A DNA stretch of 9,102 nucleotides from Clostridia bacterium (GTDB lineage: Bacteria > Bacillota_A > Clostridia > UMGS1883 > HGM11501): NCBI GenBank assembly GCA_017536285.1, contig JAFXHP010000060.1, positions 1 to 9,102 of the forward strand, read 5' to 3'. Below the pieces are notes generated by a model. The model was not told the DNA's origin, made no database searches, and worked only from the letters and a program-made list of their open reading frames with translations. Positions 1-5,037 of the stretch are shown here, piece after piece; positions within the stretch are counted from its first letter, which is position 1; each line of letters begins with the position of its first letter. The translations under genes were made by a program, and so were the position numbers.

Positions 1-1
1 T

Positions 2-595
2 ATAATTATTGCACAGGGAACAGAAGGCGGAGAGAACGCCATTGAATTGACAATTGGCGAAAAGAAAATTGTTAAAATTGAAAATGGAGTAAAAACTGCT
101 ATTGAAACTGATGTGGCACCTATTATAAAGGACGGAAGAACATTTGTGCCTGTTAGGTTTATTTCTGAAAATTTTGGTTATGAGGTTGTTTGGAATGGAG
201 AAACTCAAACGGTTATGATAACTAAAGAAAATAAAACAGTTTCTGAAGAAATAGATACAATGAAAAGTGAGATAGAAGAGGATATTGTAAAAGCGTTTAT
301 GCGATGCACAAGAACTACGCCGATAAAACTAAATAATAAGTATATTGCAGTCAAGAATCTAAGTGGTGATGAGTATTATTACAGAGATGGGTTCTTTGGT
401 CAAATGAAAAAATTGGGATTTGAGAAAAGTGAAACTGTAGATAAATATAACGAAGGTTTAAGATATACGACTGTATATACATTTAAAAAAGAAGACATAA
501 AACTTACATATTTGATAGAAAAATGTCTTGGTGGAGAAGATGGATATACAGATGCTTATATCTACGTAGAATTTTTTGTTGAAATAGAAAAATAA
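2..595 (+). CDS. Stalk domain (copper amine oxidase N-terminal-like) protein, 3' part
   Basis: The reading frame is open from the left edge (first full codon at base 2), so this is the C-terminal 197 residues of a longer protein; the TTG at 47 is not needed as a start. Visible residues about 10-74 match one repeat of the 'stalk' domain named after copper amine oxidase N-termini (PF07833 type): a beta-rich segment, then PIIKDGRTFVPVRFIS, then GYEVVWNGETQTVMIT. These repeats normally come in tandem behind a signal peptide, so an earlier repeat and an export signal probably lie left of the window. Residues 75-197 are a charged linker followed by a roughly 100-residue Tyr/Lys-rich domain (YYYRDGFFGQMKKLGF, ending EFFVEIEK) that I do not recognise. 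In Clostridia such proteins are usually secreted or surface-attached; the function here is unknown. No copper-oxidase catalytic domain is visible. Confidence 0.8.
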   Translation: MIIAQGTEGGENAIELTIGEKKIVKIENGVKTAIETDVAPIIKDGRTFVPVRFISENFGYEVVWNGETQTVMITKENKTVSEEIDTMKSEIEEDIVKAFMRCTRTTPIKLNNKYIAVKNLSGDEYYYRDGFFGQMKKLGFEKSETVDKYNEGLRYTTVYTFKKEDIKLTYLIEKCLGGEDGYTDAYIYVEFFVEIEK

Positions 596-605
596 TAATT
601 CCTTC

Positions 606-636
606 AAAAGCCGCCCGGCGGGTGGCATTTTATCTT
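606..636 (+). terminator. Rho-independent terminator after the stalk-domain gene
   Basis: A 7-bp G/C-rich stem (610-616 with 620-626, one G-T wobble) closes a 3-nt loop. It is preceded by AAAA and followed by a T-rich tail (628-636). It lies 11 nt after the stop codon. Confidence 0.8.
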
Positions 637-663
637 GCAAATTTTTCCCATCCGTGCTATACT
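635..663 (+). promoter_or_regulatory. Sigma-A-type promoter of the alpha/beta hydrolase gene
   Basis: TTGCAA (635-640) and TATACT (658-663) are separated by 17 nt, close to the housekeeping consensus. Transcription would start near 670, giving a leader of about 20 nt before the ATG at 692. The -35 box overlaps the T-tail of the preceding terminator, so the hydrolase is probably transcribed on its own. Confidence 0.75.
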
Positions 664-691
664 TGATAAAAACAGGGAAAGGATTGATTTT

Positions 692-1501
692 ATGATATAC
701 GAAAAGATAGCACTTTCCGATAATGATGAAAACATATATTTAGAGGTTTACGCTCCCGAAAAGCTCCAGGGCTTTGTCCGTGACGGAATATTGGTAATTC
801 CCGGAGGCGGGTATGCCTGTGTATGCTATGACAGAGAGGGTGAGCCCATTGCTCTTGACTTTGTGGCAAAGGGACTTTGTGCATTCGTGCTTCATTATTC
901 GGTTGGGGAAAATGCAAAATTTCCCCGTCCGTTAATCGAAGCATCAAAGGCTATGAAATATATAAAGGAACATGCCGACCTTTACGGACTTAACCCCGAC
1001 AGAGTTTTTGCAACCGGCTTTTCTGCAGGCGGTCACCTCTGTGCTTCCCTCGGAACACTCTGGCATATGGACGAAATCTATAAAGAAATTGATATGCCCT
1101 ATGGGTTTAACAAGCCCTGCGGTATCATCCCAGTATACCCCGTAATTTCAGCCCTCGTGCCAACACACAAGGGCTCATTCCAGAACCTTACGGGAAGCTT
1201 GGAGCCCACGGAAGCAGAGCTTTTGGAATACTCACTTGAAACAAGAGTTGACGAAAAATCCGCTCCTGCATTTATTCTGCATACATCAACGGATCAGGCG
1301 GTGCCCGTATATAACGCCCTTGCCTTTGCAAAGGCTTATGCAGATGCAAAAATGCCTTTTGAGCTTCATATTTTCAGGGAAGCACCTCACGGAATGGCAC
1401 TTGCAACAAAAATTACCGAGGTTGGAAACCCCGGCTGGGTAAATGAATCTGCGGCAGAGTGGACGCACCTTGCGTATCTTTGGATGAAGGGAATAAAGTA
1501 A
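692..1501 (+). CDS. Alpha/beta hydrolase, esterase/acetyl-xylan-esterase-like
   Basis: A 269-residue cytoplasmic protein with no signal peptide. The ATG at 692 is chosen because AAAGGA lies 9 nt upstream and a promoter lies at 635-663; an in-frame TTG at 635 would put the promoter inside the gene. The fold is clear: oxyanion-hole loop PGGGY (residues 37-41), nucleophile elbow GFSAGGH (109-115, Ser111), acid Asp201 in HTSTDQAVP and catalytic His233 in EAPHGMA. The PGGGY and GxSAGGH pair and the length fit the esterase/lipase group COG0657 (BD-FAE and acetyl-xylan-esterase-like enzymes), which remove acyl groups from sugars or small esters. The true substrate cannot be read from sequence. It is flanked by terminators on both sides, so it is a monocistronic unit with no partner enzyme nearby. 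Confidence 0.85.
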   Translation: MIYEKIALSDNDENIYLEVYAPEKLQGFVRDGILVIPGGGYACVCYDREGEPIALDFVAKGLCAFVLHYSVGENAKFPRPLIEASKAMKYIKEHADLYGLNPDRVFATGFSAGGHLCASLGTLWHMDEIYKEIDMPYGFNKPCGIIPVYPVISALVPTHKGSFQNLTGSLEPTEAELLEYSLETRVDEKSAPAFILHTSTDQAVPVYNALAFAKAYADAKMPFELHIFREAPHGMALATKITEVGNPGWVNESAAEWTHLAYLWMKGIK

Positions 1502-1502
1502 G

Positions 1503-1529
1503 ATAAAGCCTCCCACAGGGAGGCTTTAT
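1503..1529. terminator. Strong, probably bidirectional hairpin terminator
   Basis: A perfect 12-bp stem (1503-1514 with 1518-1529) has a 3-nt loop and begins right at the end of the hydrolase gene. The A and T tracts are inside the stem ends, so it can act on both strands. It is the only classical terminator between the hydrolase and the convergent spoIID, and could also stop spoIID transcripts coming through the repeat region. Confidence 0.8.
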
Positions 1530-1542
1530 GTGTGGGAAAAAT

Positions 1543-1794
1543 AGATTCTTCGCCCTTCGGACTCAGAATGACAAGGGGGAAAGACGGACTAGGAATGACG
1601 GAGCGGGAAAGACGGACTCAGAATGACAAGGGGGGAAGGCGGACTCAGAATGACAAGGGGGGAAGGCGGACTCAGAATGACAAGGGGGAAAGGCGGACTC
1701 GGAATGACAATATATGAGAGGTGGACTCAGAAGGACAAGGAGTGTTGAACGAATATAGCTGTCATTCTGAGTGAACGTAGTGAGCGAAGAATCT
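1543..1794. repeat. Composite intergenic repeat with inverted ends (possible non-autonomous mobile element)
   Basis: The left end (1543-1573) and right end (1760-1794) are inverted copies of one element. AGATTCTTCGC (1543-1553) is the exact reverse complement of 1784-1794, and ACTCAGAATGACA (1561-1573) that of 1760-1772. The short segments between these blocks differ (7 nt on the left, 11 nt on the right). Similar 'attcttcg...ctcagaatgac' sequences are known to me as a dispersed intergenic repeat in many bacterial genomes, notably Clostridia, but I could not search for copies. No transposase and no clear target-site duplication are visible. The space between the arms is filled with a tandem array. 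Confidence 0.7.
1558..1748 (+). repeat. Tandem array of about seven 27-nt units
   Basis: Units begin at 1558, 1585, 1613, 1640, 1667, 1694 and about 1722. The core is CGGACTCAGAATGACAAGG followed by a G-run and a purine stretch. Units 3, 4 and 5 are nearly identical; unit 2 is 28 nt and diverged, and units 6 and 7 are degenerate. The core equals the inner part of the left inverted arm, so the array looks like local amplification of that arm. An open frame across it encodes repeated RRTQNDKGG, which I regard as a by-product because 27 is a multiple of 3, not as a gene. Confidence 0.85.
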
Positions 1795-1808
1795 CTGCCG
1801 ACACTTTT

Positions 1809-2738
1809 TTATTTTATCGTTTCAATTTCAACACCATTATAATAATGTTTTAATATTTCATCATAGGTTTTTCCTTCTTTAGCAAGGATGTTTGCACCGT
1901 GCTGACTCATACCTACGCCATGGCCGTAGCCCTTTACAGAGAAGGCTACAAGCTCTTCATCAGCAGAAATGGTGAAGGCGGAAGAACGCAGGGAAAAAAG
2001 GCTTCTTATTTCGCTTCCCTTAAAGCTGTGAGCACCTATTGTTATAGATTTTACATATCCGGCATCGGTAAGTTCTGCTTTTCCTATGTCGGAAGGGGAA
2101 TTTACGGATGCTCCCATAGAATTCAACTTGCTTTTAAATTCGGTAAAGCTTATGGTTAAAGTCGATTCAAAACGGTCAACCTCCTCTTCGCCAAAGCTTT
2201 CTGCGGATTTTAAGTAGGGGACGGAACTGCCCCATACATTTTCGGCATCTTCGGTTTTTCCTGCACTCATGGAGTGAAAAACGGCCAGAACGGGTTCATC
2301 TTTATACGTCATTATTTCGCCTCTTGTTTCGTCGACAGCTTTTTTTACTTTGGCAAGACTTACGTCATCTCCTTCGTATAAGTCCGGGAAAATATAGGCC
2401 TGACAGCAGGAGGCAGCCATGCAAATATCTGCATTTTCGTGGGTGGGGGAGCTAAGCTTCTTTTGGGTGTAAGTTCTTGCCGCAACGCTTTGTGCTTTTA
2501 AGGCTTCGTCTTGGAATGATGCGGGCATTTCCGCAAGGACAACGCCCAGCAGATACTCTTCCATGGGAAGGGTAAATACGCTTCCGTCGTATACGTTAAG
2601 GACTGAAACGCTTGGCTCTTCGTATATTATTTCTTCCGTCAGAGCAACTGGTTCCGGCTTTTTTGGTAACCCTGACAGGCATGGCGTAAAGACCATGACG
2701 GAAAAAATGATGGATGCACATATAAGTTCGGTTTTCAT
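1809..2738 (-). CDS. spoIID: Stage II sporulation protein D (SpoIID)
   Basis: A 309-residue membrane-anchored peptidoglycan lytic transglycosylase of the SpoIID/LytB family. In sporulating Firmicutes it works with SpoIIM and SpoIIP in the mother cell to thin septal peptidoglycan and drive engulfment. The start is taken at 2738 because AAAGGA lies 6 nt upstream; the in-frame ATG at 2753 has no such site. Residues about 4-23 are a hydrophobic N-terminal anchor. The catalytic-glutamate signature GVVLAEMPASF (Glu70) followed by EALKAQSVAARTY is complete. A cluster C106/C111/C112, the segment FHSMSAGKTEDAENVWG and the C-terminal signature GYGHGVGMSQHGA are also family hallmarks. The length is close to that of B. 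subtilis SpoIID. It is a single-gene unit divergent from trpS. Its presence implies an endospore former. Confidence 0.95.
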   Translation of the reverse strand: MKTELICASIIFSVMVFTPCLSGLPKKPEPVALTEEIIYEEPSVSVLNVYDGSVFTLPMEEYLLGVVLAEMPASFQDEALKAQSVAARTYTQKKLSSPTHENADICMAASCCQAYIFPDLYEGDDVSLAKVKKAVDETRGEIMTYKDEPVLAVFHSMSAGKTEDAENVWGSSVPYLKSAESFGEEEVDRFESTLTISFTEFKSKLNSMGASVNSPSDIGKAELTDAGYVKSITIGAHSFKGSEIRSLFSLRSSAFTISADEELVAFSVKGYGHGVGMSQHGANILAKEGKTYDEILKHYYNGVEIETIK

Positions 2739-2767
2739 AATAAATCCTTTCATTATGCTTTGTTATA

Positions 2768-2797
2768 ATAATATGAAAAACTTGTCCCGAAAATTAC
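2768..2797 (-). promoter_or_regulatory. Candidate sigma-E promoter of spoIID
   Basis: On the minus strand CATATTAT (2775-2768) matches the sigma-E -10 pattern (CATAnnnT) and GTAATTTT (2797-2790) lies 14 nt upstream as a -35-like element. The predicted start near 2761 gives a leader of about 22 nt containing the AAAGGA site. spoIID is a sigma-E gene in B. subtilis, which supports the reading. The -35 match is only partial. Confidence 0.55.
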
Positions 2798-2806
2798 TAT
2801 TAATAC

Positions 2807-2835
2807 TTTACAAATTTGTATTTTTGTGGTAAACT
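2807..2835 (+). promoter_or_regulatory. Sigma-A-type promoter of the trpS-tagO unit
   Basis: TTTACA (2807-2812) and TAAACT (2830-2835) are 17 nt apart. The resulting leader of about 55 nt ends in AAAGGAGG (2884-2891), 6 nt before the trpS ATG. The leader is too short for a T-box riboswitch and no terminator hairpin is seen in it, so the tRNA-sensing control common for aminoacyl-tRNA synthetases in Firmicutes appears absent here. Confidence 0.7.
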
Positions 2836-2897
2836 ATGAGAGTATGCAGATTAAAATGAGAAAGTATGCGAACTTTTATACATAAAGGAGGCTCATT

Positions 2898-3893
2898 ATG
2901 AGCGAAGAAAGAAAACAAAGAGTATTTTCAGGCATTCAGCCATCAGGTGCGCTGGGCCTTGGCGGATATATCGGTGCGGTTAAAAACTGGCTTAAAATGC
3001 AGGAGGAATATGATTGCTGTTTTTGCGTTGTGGACGAGCATTGCATAACGGTAAGGCAGGATCCTAAGGAGCTTCGTGCAAGAAGTATGGAGTTTCTGGC
3101 ACTTTACATTGCCTGCGGACTTGATCCGGAAAAAAGCCTTATTTATTTTCAGAGTCATGTGCCTCAGCATGCACAGCTTGCATGGGTGCTTAATTGCTAT
3201 ACCTACATGGGTGAGCTTTCCAGAATGACACAGTTTAAGGATAAATCGGCTAAGCACGCTGACAATATAAATGCAGGTCTTTTCACATATCCCGTTTTGA
3301 TGGCGGCAGACATTTTATTGTATCAGACAGACAAGGTGCCGGTAGGAATTGACCAGAAGCAGCATTTAGAGCTTGCACAGACCATTGCGGCAAGATTCAA
3401 CGGCGTATACGGAGAGACATTTAAAGTTCCCGAGGCTGTTATTGCCAAGGTTGGAGCAAAGGTAATGAGCCTTGCTGATCCCACAAGCAAAATGAGTAAA
3501 TCCGATCCCAAGGGAAACATAGGAATTCTTGATGCACCTGAAGTTATTATGAAAAAGTTCAAGAGTGCAGTTACGGATTCGGATGCTAAAATTGAATATA
3601 AAGAAGGCAAGGACGGAATCAATAACCTTCTTTCAATTTACTCCATTGCAACCGGAGAAAGCATTGAAGATGCAGTTAACCGTTTTTCAAATACCGGATA
3701 CGGTGAGTTTAAGGTAAAGACGGCTGAAGCTGTAATTGAAATGCTTCGTCCCGTAAGAGAAAAATATGAAGACATTTCAAAAAATAAAGATTATATCGAA
3801 AGCGTTTATAAAAACGGTGCGGAAATTGCCGGAAGAGTGGCAAGTAGAACTCTTGACAAAGTTTATAAAAAGATTGGCTTTGTTGCAAGATAG
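2898..3893 (+). CDS. trpS: Tryptophan--tRNA ligase
   Basis: A 331-residue class I aminoacyl-tRNA synthetase, the usual length for bacterial TrpRS. It activates tryptophan with ATP and charges tRNA-Trp in the cytosol. The N-terminus FSGIQPSGALGLGGYIGA (residues 10-27) is the nucleotide-binding region; its HIGH-equivalent reads GLGG (20-23) where TIGN or HLGN is usual. DEHCITVRQDP, LNCYTYMGELSRMTQFKDK and the tryptophan-pocket region YPVLMAADILLYQTDKVPVGIDQKQHLEL are typical of the family. KMSKS is perfect at residues 198-202 (SKMSKSDPKG). The ATG is fixed by AAAGGAGG 6 nt upstream. It is the first gene of a two-gene unit; its TAG stop overlaps the ribosome binding site of the next gene. Confidence 0.95.
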   Translation: MSEERKQRVFSGIQPSGALGLGGYIGAVKNWLKMQEEYDCCFCVVDEHCITVRQDPKELRARSMEFLALYIACGLDPEKSLIYFQSHVPQHAQLAWVLNCYTYMGELSRMTQFKDKSAKHADNINAGLFTYPVLMAADILLYQTDKVPVGIDQKQHLELAQTIAARFNGVYGETFKVPEAVIAKVGAKVMSLADPTSKMSKSDPKGNIGILDAPEVIMKKFKSAVTDSDAKIEYKEGKDGINNLLSIYSIATGESIEDAVNRFSNTGYGEFKVKTAEAVIEMLRPVREKYEDISKNKDYIESVYKNGAEIAGRVASRTLDKVYKKIGFVAR

Positions 3894-3907
3894 GAGGTAT
3901 CGCTTTG
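3893..3907 (+). promoter_or_regulatory. Ribosome binding site deciding a TTG start, overlapping the trpS stop
   Basis: AGGAGGT (3893-3898 plus preceding A) shares bases with the trpS TAG (3891-3893) and stands 6 nt before TTG at 3905. No in-frame ATG nearby has a comparable site. The arrangement suggests translational coupling of the glycosyltransferase to trpS. Confidence 0.75.
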
Positions 3908-4996
3908 ACAGATACAGTTAAAATAATACTTTCGTTTGTGGTTTCGTTTGTGGTGGCTTTTGCCACAACTCCTCTGGCAAAAAAAATTGCTGTTAAAATC
4001 GGAGCGATAGATGTTCCCAAGGAAGGTAGAAGAGTGCATAAAGAACCCACTCCGCTGATCGGAGGGCTTGCAATATTCCTTGGATTTCTGTCTTCACTTC
4101 TTGCTTTCGGAAAGATTGATGCAGAAATCGTAGGCATGATAGCAGGTGCTGTTATAATGGTGGTTTTAGGAATATTTGACGATAAGTATAATCTTCCTGC
4201 TAAGTTTAAGTTTGTGATTCAGATTATTGCGGCGATAATACCCGTAGCTTTGGGTGCGAAAATTGAAAGAATAATATTTCCGTTTTCTGAATACACCGGA
4301 ATTACAGGTATTGAGTTCGGATGGCTTTCTTATCCCATTACAATACTCTGGATTGTGGGACTTACCAATGCGGTAAATTTGATTGACGGACTTGACGGCC
4401 TGGCTGCCGGGGTTTCGGCCATTGCATCATTCTCTGTTTTCTGCGTTGCTCTTATGCAGGGCGAATACGGAATCGCAATTGTTACAGCGGCATTGGTTGG
4501 TTCGTGCTTTGGCTTTTTGCCATACAATTTCAATCCGGCATCCATCTTTATGGGGGATACAGGGTCAACGTTTTTAGGTTATGTAATGGCGGTAGTATCC
4601 GTTATGGGATTGTTTAAGATTCATGCCATAATTTCCTTTGCAGTTCCCTTTATTGCATTCGGAATTCCGATTTTCGATACCAGCTTTGCGATATTCAGAA
4701 GAATAAAAAATCATCGTCCCATCATGTCGCCGGACAGGGAACATCTTCATCACAGACTTATAGACAGTGGTCTTAGTCAGAAGCAGGCAGTCTTGGCGAT
4801 TTATGCAATCTGTGTTGTACTTGGTGCCGTAGCGGTTATGTGTTTCAGAAATAAAATATGGGCACTTGCCATTGCAATGCTGGGCATTCTGGGTGCTTTG
4901 GTATTCCGCTATTGGGGAAGAGTCGGCAAGGACGGAAATGCCGAAAATAATGAAAATGCATCTGCAGAAAACGAAAATAAAAACACCGAAGAGTAA
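3905..4996 (+). CDS. tagO: TagO/WecA-type undecaprenyl-phosphate sugar-1-phosphate transferase
   Basis: A 363-residue integral membrane protein of the polyprenyl-phosphate N-acetylhexosamine-1-phosphate transferase family (MraY/WecA/TagO). Family members move a sugar-1-phosphate, usually GlcNAc-1-P from UDP-GlcNAc, to undecaprenyl phosphate at the inner membrane face. This starts teichoic acid or another envelope polymer. Seen motifs: RRVHKEPTPLIGG (about 42-54), the Mg-binding pair Asp92-Asp93 in FDDKYNLPAK, NLIDGLDGLAAG (158-169), FNPASIFMGDTGS (Asp218) and the cytoplasmic EHLHHRL with His280/282/283. HLHH places it with WecA/TagO rather than MraY. Many hydrophobic segments, about ten or eleven, are evident. 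The last ~20 residues are an unusual Asn/Glu-rich hydrophilic tail. The start is TTG with a strong SD. The exact sugar is not readable. Confidence 0.88.
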   Translation: MTDTVKIILSFVVSFVVAFATTPLAKKIAVKIGAIDVPKEGRRVHKEPTPLIGGLAIFLGFLSSLLAFGKIDAEIVGMIAGAVIMVVLGIFDDKYNLPAKFKFVIQIIAAIIPVALGAKIERIIFPFSEYTGITGIEFGWLSYPITILWIVGLTNAVNLIDGLDGLAAGVSAIASFSVFCVALMQGEYGIAIVTAALVGSCFGFLPYNFNPASIFMGDTGSTFLGYVMAVVSVMGLFKIHAIISFAVPFIAFGIPIFDTSFAIFRRIKNHRPIMSPDREHLHHRLIDSGLSQKQAVLAIYAICVVLGAVAVMCFRNKIWALAIAMLGILGALVFRYWGRVGKDGNAENNENASAENENKNTEE

Positions 4997-4997
4997 T

Positions 4998-5023
4998 AAA
5001 AAAGCTGCTACGGCAGCTTTTTT
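4998..5023 (+). terminator. Perfect hairpin terminator between tagO and the sirtuin fusion gene
   Basis: An 11-bp perfect stem (4998-5008 with 5013-5023) has a 4-nt TACG loop, six A on the left arm and six T on the right arm. It begins 1 nt after the tagO stop and ends 14 nt before the next ATG. The downstream ribosome binding site AAGGAGA is at 5027-5033. No convincing promoter fits between the hairpin and that gene. Confidence 0.85.
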
Positions 5024-5037
5024 CATAAGGAGATACT

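Noticed and set aside
635..691. Upstream TTG start extending the alpha/beta hydrolase by 19 residues
   Set aside because: The -35 and -10 boxes would fall inside the coding region, the TTG lacks an RBS, and the ATG at 692 has AAAGGA at good spacing.
1575..1690. G-quadruplex from the repeated G-runs
   Set aside because: The runs of 5-6 G are about 22 nt or more apart, much longer than usual quadruplex loops, so there is no strong sequence support.
1532..1717. Open frame of 61 codons with RRTQNDKGG repeats
   Set aside because: It starts with a GTG next to the terminator, has no ribosome binding site, and is simply the translation of a 27-nt tandem repeat; the frame shifts within the array at the 28-nt unit.
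1543..1794. CRISPR array
   Set aside because: The repeats are directly adjacent with no unique spacers, units vary in sequence, and no cas gene is present.
2739..2753. Upstream ATG for spoIID (five extra residues)
   Set aside because: It has no ribosome binding site, and its own codons contain the AAAGGA that serves the ATG at 2738.
2836..2897. T-box riboswitch in the trpS leader
   Set aside because: The leader is only about 55 nt, with no T-box sequence and no terminator/antiterminator pair.
4574..5026. Long minus-strand open frame opposite the tagO 3' end
   Set aside because: It is a shadow of the coding strand with no RBS and no family resemblance. The same applies to the minus-strand frames opposite trpS, the fusion gene and argJ.
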